64,000 nt of DNA from Rhizobium terrae (GTDB lineage Bacteria; Pseudomonadota; Alphaproteobacteria; Rhizobiales; Rhizobiaceae). The notes below the pieces were generated by a model that searched no databases, was not told the DNA's origin, and saw only the letters and a list, made by a program, of their open reading frames with translations. Shown here in pieces: positions 34,560 to 43,240 of the stretch; positions within the stretch are counted from its first letter, which is position 1; every line of letters begins with the position of its first letter. Location of the stretch: assembly GCF_003425685.1 (NCBI RefSeq), contig NZ_QJKM01000016.1, forward strand, positions 62,001 through 126,000. The letters run 5' to 3'. A program made the position numbers and the translations under genes.

Positions 34560-36554
34560 TCAGAATTCGGTCCATTCGGCGTTTTCGCCGGCCGCCCCTG
34601 AGCCGCCGAAGGCGCCGGCGAGTTTCTGTCCGAGTGCGCGCGCCGGAGAGGCTGCCGGGCGTGCGTCATTGCCGGTCACGGCCCGGACAGGCGGCTTTGC
34701 CGGAGTCGGAGCGGCTGCCGGCCGCGACACGCTGCGCGGTGCGGACGGGGCGGCAACGGATACCTGTCCTCCGGTACCCGTCAGTCTGAACTGGCCGAGC
34801 AGTTCGGCAAGCGCTGTCGCTTCCGTCGCAAGCGTATGGCTGGCGGCCGTCGATTCCTCCACCATCGCAGCGTTCTGCTGGGTGCCCTGGTCCATCGCGT
34901 TGACCGTGGTGTTGATCTCCTGCAGCCCGAGCGACTGTTCGCGCGAGGCATCCGCGATCGCATGGATATGGCTGTTGATCTCCTGCACCTCGTGGAGGAT
35001 GGTCTCCAAGGCCTTCCCGGTCTCGCCGACCAGTGCGACGCCGGTTTCGACATGCGAGCCGGAGGTGGTGATCAGCGCCTTGATTTCCTTCGCCGCGTTG
35101 GCGGAGCGCTGCGCGAGTTCGCGGACTTCCTGGGCAACGACCGCAAAGCCTTTGCCCGCTTCGCCGGCACGCGCCGCTTCGACGCCGGCGTTCAAGGCGA
35201 GCAGGTTGGTCTGGAAGGCGATGTCGTCGATCACCCCGATGATATTGGAGATTTCGCCGGAGGATTTCTCGATCTCCTGCATGGCGCCGACCGCCTTGCG
35301 CACCACTTCGCTGGATTTTTCCGCACCTGTGCGGGTGCGGGTCACGAGCTGGCTGACTTCCGCCGCCCGCTTTGCCGCATCCTTGACCGTGGTGGTGATT
35401 TCTTCGAGCGCGGCGGCGGTTTCTTCGACCGAAGCGGCCTGCTGCTCGGTGCGCTTCGAAAGAGCATCCGCCGAGGAGCGGATTTCGTTGGCGCCGGCAT
35501 TGATGGCCGTCGCATTGGCGCCGACGGCAAGCATCGTGTTGTTGAGCGTGCTGACCGAATTGTTGAAGTCGAGGCGCAACGCATCGAGATGGGTGGCGAA
35601 CGGCGTATCGATCCGGGTAACGAGATCGCCCGCGGCAAGCCGGCGCAGGCCTTCGCCGAGCGCGCTCGTGGCCCGCTCGAGGTCGCTTGCATCGGCATTG
35701 CGCTGTGCCTCCCGCTCCTGTCGCTCCCGGTCGCTGAGATTGCGGTCCGCAGTGGCGCGGGCTTCTAGGTTGACACGCTCGATCTCGTTGCTGCGGAAGA
35801 CCTGCACGGTTTCGGCCATGAGACCGATTTCGTCGCGCCGGTCCAGACCGGCGATCTCGTCTTCCGTGTTGCCGTCGGCAAGCTTCCGCATCCGCTCGCT
35901 CAGCCTGTTGAGTGGCGTCGCGATGCCCGTCTGCGCCACGTAGATGCCGAAGCCGATGAGCGCAAGGGTCGCAATCCCGATGATGGCGAAGCAGACGTTG
36001 ATGCGCTGATTGACGCGGGCGGAAAGCGCGTCGCCGCCGTCGTCCAGCAGCTTCATCAGCGCGTCGTTGTTGGCGATCATCTTCGGCGTCAGCGTCGCCA
36101 CGCCGGCGCTCACCTTGGAAATGGCCTCCACGGCCGCCTTCTCGTCGCCCGCCTTGCGCAGATCGAGCGCCTTCTGGGTTACCTGTTCGAGCGCCGTGAT
36201 CTCGGCGATGAGTTCGTCGGCGGCCGCCTTGCGGCTCGGCACCAGTTCGGCGGCCGACTGGAGGCGTTCGCGGGCCTGCCCGAATTTGGAAGCGGCCTTG
36301 GCGGCTGCTTCCGACTCCTTCGAACCGGCCGGCAGGTTCAGCGAGAAGCTCGCCTGCAGTACCGATGACAGGATCGACGCATTGGCGCGCGACGCCTGCA
36401 TGGAGGCAAGCGCCTCGTGGTCGATGAACGTGCTGTAGCTCTGGTCGGCGGATTTGAATTCATGGACGATATAGACGAGGCCGGTAACCGAGATGAAACC
36501 AAGGAGAACGACGACCGAAAGGATCTTCGTCCGGATTTTCATATTCTTCAACAT
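34560..36554 (-). CDS. Methyl-accepting chemotaxis protein
   Basis: A 664-residue receptor. An N-terminal membrane segment (about 8-28), a four-helix-bundle-like periplasmic domain (about 30-185), a second segment (about 188-208), HAMP with a linker, and a long signalling domain with the hairpin tip F-Q-T-N-L-L-A-L-N-A-G-V-E-A-A-R-A-G-E-A-G-K-G-F-A-V-V-A-Q-E-V-R. It signals through CheW/CheA. The final residues E-W-T-E-F resemble the C-terminal CheR/CheB-binding pentapeptide (W-x-x-F). Ligand unknown. Confidence 0.93.
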   Translation of the reverse strand: MLKNMKIRTKILSVVVLLGFISVTGLVYIVHEFKSADQSYSTFIDHEALASMQASRANASILSSVLQASFSLNLPAGSKESEAAAKAASKFGQARERLQSAAELVPSRKAAADELIAEITALEQVTQKALDLRKAGDEKAAVEAISKVSAGVATLTPKMIANNDALMKLLDDGGDALSARVNQRINVCFAIIGIATLALIGFGIYVAQTGIATPLNRLSERMRKLADGNTEDEIAGLDRRDEIGLMAETVQVFRSNEIERVNLEARATADRNLSDRERQEREAQRNADASDLERATSALGEGLRRLAAGDLVTRIDTPFATHLDALRLDFNNSVSTLNNTMLAVGANATAINAGANEIRSSADALSKRTEQQAASVEETAAALEEITTTVKDAAKRAAEVSQLVTRTRTGAEKSSEVVRKAVGAMQEIEKSSGEISNIIGVIDDIAFQTNLLALNAGVEAARAGEAGKGFAVVAQEVRELAQRSANAAKEIKALITTSGSHVETGVALVGETGKALETILHEVQEINSHIHAIADASREQSLGLQEINTTVNAMDQGTQQNAAMVEESTAASHTLATEATALAELLGQFRLTGTGGQVSVAAPSAPRSVSRPAAAPTPAKPPVRAVTGNDARPAASPARALGQKLAGAFGGSGAAGENAEWTEF

Positions 36555-36719
36555 GGGGTTTTGCCTGCGCGGGAGTATCCGCCGCCGTGGGGTGAAAACT
36601 GGAGGTGGAGGAATGACGGTCGCATCATGCGCTCGGCCGGAGGAGGCAGCCGTTTGTCATACAATACTAAATGGGAGAATGTTTAACGCCGGGCTAACAC
36701 CGAGTGCCGGTAAATTGCC

Positions 36720-38663
36720 CTAGACGCCTGGTTTCCGGCCGGTCGGCACATGCGAAGTCTTGTTCCAGAAGAAGGGCTTGGAATGCAGCTCCACGACGGC
36801 AAGCCAGGCCGCCGCGGACGTCATCAGCCAGTAGAGCGGCAGCCCGGCCCACCGACGGCCGATCATCCGCTTTTCATGGGAGATCATCGAGCCCATGCCG
36901 AGCGCGAGGAATATGGCATAGCTTCCCAGAATGTTGACGAGATCGATGATGAAGAGCGACAGCATCCCTGTGGGAATGTCTTCCGTCGGCGCCTCCGTCA
37001 TCGCATAGGCGCCCATTGCCACGAAGACCAGGATGAGGGGATGCAGCAGCGATGACATCAGCATCCCGCCGATCATCAGTTGAAAGATGCAGAAGGCGCC
37101 TGCCCCCATCTCGCGCATCAGCCTGCGGGGTGCCCGCATCAGGACCAGCCATGTCTGCAGCCAGCCCTTGAACCAGCGGCTGCGCTGACCCATCCAGACG
37201 CGCATCGCGGTGGGCGCATCCTCCAGCGTCTGCCGCATCAGCGTTTCCGCCCTGTAGCCCAGCCGATAGAGCCTCATGCCGAGATCCGCGTCTTCGGTGA
37301 CGTTGAACGGGTCCCAGCCGCCCGCTGTGCGCAGGGCTGCCGTCCGGAAGTGATTGGACGTGCCGCCCAGCGGCAAGGGCATGCCCCAGCGTGCCAGCAT
37401 CGGAAGAAGCCCGCGGAACAGGCCGGCATATTCGAGCGAAAAAAGCGCGCTGATCCAGCTTTCCTGCGCATTGGTGATGATCAGCGGCGCCTGCAGGCAG
37501 GCAACGCGGTCCGGGCTGTTCCGGAAATGCCGGTAGGCCTCCCGCAATTGCTGCGGATGCGGCCGGTCTTCCGCGTCGTAGATGGCGAGGAACTCGCCGC
37601 GTGCGGCGCTGAGTGCATAGGTGAGCGCCTTCGGCTTGGTGCGAGGGCCGGAGGGTGGAACCTCGACGATCTCGAAATGCGGATCGAGATGCAAGGCCCG
37701 CAACGCCGCGATCGTGGCATGGTCGTCCGCTTCGCAGACGAGTTTGATGTCGAGAAGCGGGCGCGGCCAGTCGATCCGCCGCAGGCTGCCGACCAGTTGT
37801 CGTGCCACGTCCGCCTCGCGGTAGAGTGCGACCATGATCGTGTATCGCGGCAGAGGCTCCTCCGGGTCGTGGATATAGGCATAGGAGCGCTCGGTGAAAT
37901 GTTGGGCTGTCAGTGCCGCCAGCCGGAGCAGCAGGGACGCGAGGTAGATGAGGGACAGCGTCACGTGCAGGATGCCGAGCGTCTCGATCGGGATGACGAC
38001 GAGTGCCGAGAGCAGTACGGCAAACCCGAGCCCGGCGTAAAAACCCTGCCGGCCGGCCAGCACGATACGGGCGGAGAATTGCGGAAAACGGTCGAAGAGA
38101 TCGGTGACGGCATGACGCACGCGACGCCCGGCCCCGGCCTTCCAGACCGCCTGGCGGATGGCGGAAGGCGTGGTGACGACCAGATTCCTGCGGAGCATGG
38201 GCATGGCGGCGAGCGTAGCGGCGAGATCGGCCAGCCGCATCGCCTCCGGCACGATCGCCACTTGCGGTGCCCGGTACCGGTAGGTGATCCTGACCTGGTT
38301 CGGATGCAGCAGTTGCGTGTCGATGAACGGCGTGTCGGGCAAGCTTTGCGGGTCGATCACATCGATGAACGGCAACCGCAGGAAGCGGGCGACCGCACCG
38401 TAATAGGCATTCTCGCCGACTTCTCCGCTATTGAGGAGTTCGGCCTCGAGACTCGTGCCGTTCTGCCGGGCCTTTTTCGCAAGCGATGCCAGCAGCGGCT
38501 TGGAAAAACCGAGTGCGGCAAGCGCGGCGGCCTCCGAGTTCCCGATGTCGGGGTCGTGGGAGGAGGATGCCTCTTCTTCGGAATCGCTGACGATCCGGGC
38601 GAAATTCGTCCGCGCGCCATCCTGTGCCCGCGGCGATGCCGCTGGATATTCCCCTGCATACAT
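36720..38663 (-). CDS. Membrane glycosyltransferase family 2 with GspE-N-like domain
   Basis: A 647-residue protein. Residues about 45-180 resemble the GspE/PilB N-terminal domain (G-T-S-L-E-A-E-L-L-N-S-G-E-V-G-E with A-R-F-L-R-L-P-F-I-D-V). Two membrane segments follow, then a processive GT2 domain with D-A-E-D, T-E-D-A-D and Q-R-S-R-W, and three to four further membrane segments. This is the architecture of cellulose/hyaluronan-synthase-like enzymes, making or exporting a polysaccharide of unknown identity. The start at 38663 is chosen where the domain begins; the frame remains open upstream over the divergent gene. MshEN-type relatives of the N-terminal domain can bind c-di-GMP, so such control is possible. 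Confidence 0.82.
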   Translation of the reverse strand: MYAGEYPAASPRAQDGARTNFARIVSDSEEEASSSHDPDIGNSEAAALAALGFSKPLLASLAKKARQNGTSLEAELLNSGEVGENAYYGAVARFLRLPFIDVIDPQSLPDTPFIDTQLLHPNQVRITYRYRAPQVAIVPEAMRLADLAATLAAMPMLRRNLVVTTPSAIRQAVWKAGAGRRVRHAVTDLFDRFPQFSARIVLAGRQGFYAGLGFAVLLSALVVIPIETLGILHVTLSLIYLASLLLRLAALTAQHFTERSYAYIHDPEEPLPRYTIMVALYREADVARQLVGSLRRIDWPRPLLDIKLVCEADDHATIAALRALHLDPHFEIVEVPPSGPRTKPKALTYALSAARGEFLAIYDAEDRPHPQQLREAYRHFRNSPDRVACLQAPLIITNAQESWISALFSLEYAGLFRGLLPMLARWGMPLPLGGTSNHFRTAALRTAGGWDPFNVTEDADLGMRLYRLGYRAETLMRQTLEDAPTAMRVWMGQRSRWFKGWLQTWLVLMRAPRRLMREMGAGAFCIFQLMIGGMLMSSLLHPLILVFVAMGAYAMTEAPTEDIPTGMLSLFIIDLVNILGSYAIFLALGMGSMISHEKRMIGRRWAGLPLYWLMTSAAAWLAVVELHSKPFFWNKTSHVPTGRKPGV

Positions 38664-38723
38664 GTTTCTGTTACACCGCCCGCAAGCGGACGTCCCATCC
38701 CTGTCCCGATCTGGATCATAGAG

Positions 38724-39608
38724 ATGCGCCCTGTGATTGCATCCCCGAAAACCCGGGGGTTTTTCAACCTTTTGCAGCTCTGCCTTGTGGCGGGGGGATT
38801 GTTTGTGGCTGCCCTGCCCGCGGCAGCGGCCGAAGGCGAGGGCACGTTGCCGCTGATGTTCGATGCCCGTGAGCGGCTGTCGCGGCCCGATCTCTCCACG
38901 CTTGTCCGGGTACGCATCCTGACGAGCATCGATTTCCCGCCATTCAATTTCGCCGACCAGACCGGCCGGCTTTCGGGCTTCAATGTCGATCTCGCCCGCG
39001 AAATCTGCACTGAACTGAAGATAGAGGCGAAGTGCCAGATCCAGGCCCTCCCCTTCGGCGAACTCGAAAAGGCGTTGGAAAGCGGTGCGGGCGAAGCGGC
39101 GATGGCGGGCATTGCCGTCACCGCGGAAAGGCGCAACCGCTTCGCCTTTTCTCGCCCCTATCTCGGCGTGCCGGCGAGGTTCGCCCGCAATCTGTCCGCG
39201 AGAATCGGCGGCGATACGGCCGCGGCACTGGCCGGCAGGCCCGTCGGGGTCGTTCGCGGCACCGCTCACGAACTGATGCTGAAGGCCTTTTTCCCGAAGG
39301 TCGCCGCAACGCCCTTCGACAACGCCGATGCCATGCTGGAGGCGCTCAAGGCGGGCAAGGTGGATGCGGTCTTTTCGGATGGGTTGCGATTGCCCTTCTG
39401 GGTGGCGGGTGAGACCTCGGCAAGATGCTGCGCGCTGTTCGATGGCCCCTATCTGTCGCAGAAGTTCCTGGGGGAAGGGCTGGCAATTATGCTGAGAAGA
39501 GGCGATCCGGTGCTTGGCCAGGCCCTTGACCAGGCACTCGGCGTGCTCTCGCGCAATGGCCGCCTGCAGGATATCTATCTGCGCTATTTCCCGAACGGCC
39601 TTTATTGA
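38724..39608 (+). CDS. Amino-acid-type solute-binding protein
   Basis: A 294-residue periplasmic protein with a signal peptide (about 1-35, ending A-L-P-A-A-A-A). The SBP_bac_3 fold shows I-D-F-P-P-F-N-F near the mature N-terminus, G-F-N-V-D-L-A-R-E-I-C, and R-N-R-F-A-F-S-R-P-Y. No permease or ATPase is next to it, so it may be an orphan binding protein or feed a distant transporter. It is divergent from the glycosyltransferase, 60 bp apart, and may share regulation. Confidence 0.85.
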   Translation: MRPVIASPKTRGFFNLLQLCLVAGGLFVAALPAAAAEGEGTLPLMFDARERLSRPDLSTLVRVRILTSIDFPPFNFADQTGRLSGFNVDLAREICTELKIEAKCQIQALPFGELEKALESGAGEAAMAGIAVTAERRNRFAFSRPYLGVPARFARNLSARIGGDTAAALAGRPVGVVRGTAHELMLKAFFPKVAATPFDNADAMLEALKAGKVDAVFSDGLRLPFWVAGETSARCCALFDGPYLSQKFLGEGLAIMLRRGDPVLGQALDQALGVLSRNGRLQDIYLRYFPNGLY

Positions 39609-39613
39609 CATCG

Positions 39614-39639
39614 GTGGGTAGGAGCAATTTCCTACCCAC
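39614..39639. terminator. Bidirectional hairpin between convergent genes
   Basis: Perfect 10-bp arms GTGGGTAGGA and TCCTACCCAC around a 6-base loop start 5 bp after the stop of the solute-binding protein gene. The right arm merges into the first copy of the 7-bp tandem repeat. It probably terminates or stabilises the convergent transcripts. Confidence 0.6.
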
Positions 39640-39688
39640 TACCCACTACCCACTACCCACTACCCACTACCCACTACCCACTACCCAC
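39633..39688. repeat. Tandem repeat, 8 copies of TACCCAC
   Basis: Eight perfect 7-bp copies fill the whole gap between the hairpin and the stop codon of the S24-type regulator gene (39689). On the minus strand the array reads GTGGGTA, giving eight GGG runs spaced by four bases: a strong G-quadruplex motif in the 3' end of the regulator's transcript. The copy number probably varies between strains. Confidence 0.97.
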
Positions 39689-40354
39689 TTATTGGCTCGC
39701 CCAGATGATCCGGGCCATCCATTCCACGTCGGAAAGATCGAAGGTCCGGTTCGGATGTTCCGGATTGAGGGAGAGCAGTTCCACCGTCCGGGCGCTCTGG
39801 CGGGCCAGAACCTTGGCCATCACCTCGCCCTCCTTGGTCTTGAGCACGACCCGGTCGCCGCGGCGCACCTGCGCGCCGGGTTCGACGATCAGAACGTCGC
39901 CGTCCCGATAGAGCGGCATCATCGATTCGCCCTGTACCTCGAGCGCATAGACGCCGGACTTGCGCGACGGATCGACGGGGAATTCGACCACGTCCCAGCC
40001 TTGGCCGGCCGGAAATCCGCCATCGTCGAAAAAACCGCCCGCGCCGGCCTGCGCGAAGCCGAGGAGGGGGATCGTGCCGCCCTGCGGGGGGAAATTCCCG
40101 TCCGGAAATGCCGAGCGGCCAGGTGGCGATGGAAGATAGCTCATGAACTGGTCGATGGTCGCACCGGTCGCTTCCAGTACCTTGGCGATCGATTCCGTCG
40201 AAGGCCAGCGCAGACGCCCGTCCGGTCCGAGCCGTTTCGATTTGTTGAACGAGGTCGGATCGAGACCGGCCCGCCGGGCAAGGCCCGAGGGCGTCAGCTG
40301 ATGACGTTCGGCAAGCGTGTCGATCGCGCTCCAGATCGTTTCATGTGACAGCAT
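39689..40354 (-). CDS. HTH regulator with S24 peptidase domain
   Basis: A 221-residue CI/LexA-like protein. An N-terminal HTH (L-T-P-S-G-L-A-R-R-A-G-L-D-P-T-S-F-N-K) is followed by a S24 domain with the catalytic serine in V-Q-G-E-S-M-M-P and lysine in G-E-V-M-A-K-V-L. This suggests a self-cleaving or at least dimerising repressor. The start at 40354 precedes the HTH. It is not LexA, whose HTH differs. The target is unknown. Confidence 0.85.
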   Translation of the reverse strand: MLSHETIWSAIDTLAERHQLTPSGLARRAGLDPTSFNKSKRLGPDGRLRWPSTESIAKVLEATGATIDQFMSYLPSPPGRSAFPDGNFPPQGGTIPLLGFAQAGAGGFFDDGGFPAGQGWDVVEFPVDPSRKSGVYALEVQGESMMPLYRDGDVLIVEPGAQVRRGDRVVLKTKEGEVMAKVLARQSARTVELLSLNPEHPNRTFDLSDVEWMARIIWASQ

Positions 40355-40543
40355 CTTGCCCGTACCCGTGATCGGCGTATGGCAGAGACCGGACGAACCG
40401 GCGCTCGGCGGCACCCTTGATCAAAACCCTTGCGTGCGGCCTTCGAAAGATCGGCAGCTCGCACAGACACCCCCAAATCTAGCGGAATTGCCGCCTTTCG
40501 TAAAGAGAGATGAGGAATAAAATCCTGTCTTGGGTGCCTCGTG

Positions 40544-41191
40544 TCAGGCCACCAGCGCCATGTTGATCTTGCTGAGCTTGATCACCGCCTGGGTGCGGCT
40601 GTCGACATTGAGCTTGAGGAGGATTGCCGAGACATGCGCCTTGATGGTCGCCTCGGAAACGCCGAGTTCGTAGGCGATCTGCTTGTTGAGCAGGCCTTCG
40701 GCGAGCATGGAAAGGACGCGGTTCTGCTGGGGCGTGAGCGTTTTCAGCCGGTCCATGAGTTCGGCAAGCCCGGGGTCCTCTTCCGGGGCGGCGAGATCGC
40801 CCTTGGGCGCCCAGATATCGCCTTCCAGCACTGCCTGGATGCCGGCGCGGATATCGTCGAGCCCGGAGGACTTGGAGATGAAGCCGGATGCGCCGAGTTC
40901 GAGGGCCCGACGGATCGTGGTACAGTCGTCGCTTGCGGAAACGATGATGATCGGCAGGCCGGAAAATTCGGCGCGCAGGGACATCAGTCCGGAAAAGCCG
41001 CTGACACCGGGCATGGCGAGGTCGAGCAGCATCAGGTCCACGTCGGGATTGTTTTCTGCCGCAAGCCGCGCGGTTTCGAAATCGCCCGCCTCGATGATGA
41101 CCAGTTCCTCGGCAATGCCTTGGACGGCCTGGCTGAGTGCGCCCCGGAACAGCGGATGATCGTCTGCTATGATGATTGTCAGTGTCTGCAT
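40544..41191 (-). CDS. LuxR/NarL-family response regulator
   Basis: A 215-residue regulator with a receiver domain (A-D-D-H-P-L-F-R-G and phosphoacceptor in M-L-L-D-L-A-M-P-G) and a C-terminal LuxR HTH (L-T-P-Q-Q-N-R-V-L-S-M-L-A-E-G-L-L-N-K-Q-I-A). The start at 41191 is supported by GGGAGGGAG 7 bp upstream. No histidine kinase is adjacent, so its partner is unknown. Confidence 0.9.
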   Translation of the reverse strand: MQTLTIIIADDHPLFRGALSQAVQGIAEELVIIEAGDFETARLAAENNPDVDLMLLDLAMPGVSGFSGLMSLRAEFSGLPIIIVSASDDCTTIRRALELGASGFISKSSGLDDIRAGIQAVLEGDIWAPKGDLAAPEEDPGLAELMDRLKTLTPQQNRVLSMLAEGLLNKQIAYELGVSEATIKAHVSAILLKLNVDSRTQAVIKLSKINMALVA

Positions 41192-41280
41192 TCCCACGCT
41201 CCCTCCCAAGAGCATAGTCGTGCTGTTCGTCTCTTTAGGAAGTTGTAAACCTCTCGATAGGCGGAAACAAGTAGGGGAAT

Positions 41281-41718
41281 TCACGTACGATTGGGCTGTG
41301 GCTTGTCCGCCTCCCGCCTGTCCTCGAATTCTCCGACGATCCCCATGAAGGTCCGCATGAACCTTTCCATGATCGAGAGCGAACGGTCCACCTCCGCATC
41401 GGTCGGCAGCGCGTTGGGAGGCGTGTGGCTGAACCGCTCCTCAAGCGCCGTTACGCGCTTTTCGAGCCTGTCGAGTTCCTGCTCGTAGGCCGCCCGTTCG
41501 TCCGGCTGCATGCGGCAGGAAAGCGTGCCGTTCTCGTCGCGGCAGAGCGTCATTGCGCCTGTCTGGGTATCGAGGCGAACCACGCCGTTTTCGGTCCGCT
41601 CGAGCTGGAAACGGTTCGCCTGTGGCTGCTGCGCTTCCGATCGTTCGGCGGGGGTGCTCACCAAGACGAGAAGCGCCATGGTTGCGGGTGCCAGCTTTTT
41701 CGGTGCTGGTATTTTCAT
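41281..41718 (-). CDS. Small secreted protein, unknown function
   Basis: A 145-residue protein with a signal-like N-terminus (A-T-M-A-L-L-V-L-V-S-T-P-A) and a mature part containing T-G-A-M-T-L-C-R-D-E-N-G-T-L-S-C-R, a two-cysteine segment, followed by a coiled coil (E-L-D-R-L-E-K-R-V-T-A-L-E-E-R). Likely periplasmic. Strong ribosome-binding site GGAGGA before 41718. No family recognised. Confidence 0.65.
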   Translation of the reverse strand: MKIPAPKKLAPATMALLVLVSTPAERSEAQQPQANRFQLERTENGVVRLDTQTGAMTLCRDENGTLSCRMQPDERAAYEQELDRLEKRVTALEERFSHTPPNALPTDAEVDRSLSIMERFMRTFMGIVGEFEDRREADKPQPNRT

Positions 41719-41801
41719 TGTGCAGTCCTCCTTGTGGTTCCGGTGGACAAGCGCCGGGCTTTGCGGCAAACGGTCGGAGCATAACAGGCCTCCGAGAGTT
41801 G

Positions 41802-42152
41802 ATGATGACGGATATAGTGTACAAGATCGTGCCGGAAACGCTCTGGCGCCAGGCAAAGGAAAAAGGTGTCTTCGAAGGCGCCGGGATCGATCTCCGGGAC
41901 GGCTATATTCATTTTTCGACCGGCACCCAGGCGCGCGAGACGGCACGGCTTTATTTCGCCGGCGTCGCCGGCCTGATGCTCGTCGCGGTCAATGCGCCGG
42001 CGCTTGGGGAAGCCCTGAAATTCGAGCCCTCGCGCGGCGGCGATCTTTTTCCGCATCTTTATGGGCCGCTTTCGCTGGCGGCCGTGCTCTGGGAAATGCC
42101 GCTCCTGATCGGCGCCGATGGCGTGCACGCCTTTCCGGAGAAAATGCCATGA
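41802..42152 (+). CDS. DUF952 family protein
   Basis: A 116-residue protein with the DUF952 signature: V-Y-K-I-V-P at the start, D-G-Y-I-H-F-S-T-G-T-Q near 35-45, and F-P-H-L-Y-G-P-L towards the end. The biochemical role is unknown. Two adjacent ATG codons (41802, 41805) could serve as start. Its stop overlaps the pyrD start (ATGA), so the two are coupled, as is common in rhizobia. Confidence 0.85.
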   Translation: MMTDIVYKIVPETLWRQAKEKGVFEGAGIDLRDGYIHFSTGTQARETARLYFAGVAGLMLVAVNAPALGEALKFEPSRGGDLFPHLYGPLSLAAVLWEMPLLIGADGVHAFPEKMP

Positions 42153-43240
42153 TTGGTCCTCTCGCCGGCGTCGCCTCCCGCAGCCTCTTCGTCTTCGATC
42201 CGGAAACCGCCCACGGTCTGTCGATCGCGGCCCTGAAAACAGGCCTTGTACCCGCCTGCCGGCTGGCCGCCGATCCGCGGCTTGCCCAGACGGTCGCCGG
42301 CATCCGTTTTCCGAATCCGATCGGCCTTGCCGCCGGTTACGACAAGAATGCCGAAGTGCCGGATGCCATGCTGAAACTCGGTTTCGGTTTTACGGAAGTC
42401 GGCACTGTCACGCCCAGGCCGCAGGCCGGCAACGACAAGCCGCGCATCTTCCGCCTCGTCGAGGATCGCGGCGTTATCAACCGGCTCGGCTTCAACAATG
42501 AAGGCCATGACGCGGCTCTCGCGCGCCTGACCGCCAGGCGCAGCGCTTCCGGTATTGTGGGCGTCAATATCGGCGCCAACAAGGACGCCGCCGACCGTAT
42601 TGCCGATTACGTCGCCGGCATCCGCAAGTTCTATGGCCTCGCCACCTACTTCACGGCCAATATCTCGTCGCCCAACACGCCTGGCCTTCGCGATCTTCAG
42701 GCCCGCGACAGCCTGAAGGCGCTGCTCGACGCGGTGCTTGCCGCCCGCGACGAGGAAGCCGTCCGCTACGGCCGCTCGGTGCCGGTCTTCCTGAAGATCG
42801 CTCCCGACCTGACGGAAGAGGGGCTGGATGACATCGCCGCGGAAGCGACCGCGCATCCGCTTGACGGTTTGATCGTGTCAAACACCACGCTCGCCCGCGA
42901 TGGTTTGAGGAATAAGGTTGAAGCGAAGGAGACGGGGGGCCTTTCGGGCGCGCCGCTCTTCCGGCGTTCGACGGCGGTCCTCGCCAAGATGCGCAGGCGT
43001 ATCGGTCCGGCTCTGCCGATCATCGGCGTGGGAGGTGTTTCGAGCGCCGGGGATGCTCTGGAAAAGATTTGCGCCGGGGCCGATCTGGTCCAGCTTTATT
43101 CCTGCATGGTCTATGAAGGCCCGGGCCTGCCCGCGGCGATCGTCAAGGGCCTTTCGAGCCTTCTCGACCGGGAAAAGGTCTCCTCGATCCGCGAGTTGCG
43201 CGGCAGCCGCACGGATCAATGGGCCGATACGAAACTCTGA
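42149..43240 (+). CDS. pyrD: Dihydroorotate dehydrogenase (quinone), class 2
   Basis: A 363-residue FMN enzyme of pyrimidine synthesis, membrane-associated and quinone-linked. Family markers are A-A-G-Y-D-K-N-A-E, G-T-V-T-P-R-P-Q-x-G-N, N-R-L-G-F-N-N, the N-I-S-S-P-N-T-P-G-L-R-D-L-Q segment with the catalytic serine, and G-V-G-G-V-S-S-A. Start at 42149 overlaps the DUF952 stop. The 3' end overlaps the convergent MATE gene by 25 bp. Confidence 0.96.
   Translation: MIGPLAGVASRSLFVFDPETAHGLSIAALKTGLVPACRLAADPRLAQTVAGIRFPNPIGLAAGYDKNAEVPDAMLKLGFGFTEVGTVTPRPQAGNDKPRIFRLVEDRGVINRLGFNNEGHDAALARLTARRSASGIVGVNIGANKDAADRIADYVAGIRKFYGLATYFTANISSPNTPGLRDLQARDSLKALLDAVLAARDEEAVRYGRSVPVFLKIAPDLTEEGLDDIAAEATAHPLDGLIVSNTTLARDGLRNKVEAKETGGLSGAPLFRRSTAVLAKMRRRIGPALPIIGVGGVSSAGDALEKICAGADLVQLYSCMVYEGPGLPAAIVKGLSSLLDREKVSSIRELRGSRTDQWADTKL

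Noticed and set aside
37080..38723. Upstream in-frame extension of the solute-binding protein gene
   Set aside because: It is antisense to the glycosyltransferase; the real protein begins with the signal peptide at 38724.
39633..39688. CRISPR-like array
   Set aside because: The repeats are 7 bp and adjoin without spacers; this is a simple tandem repeat, and no cas genes are present.
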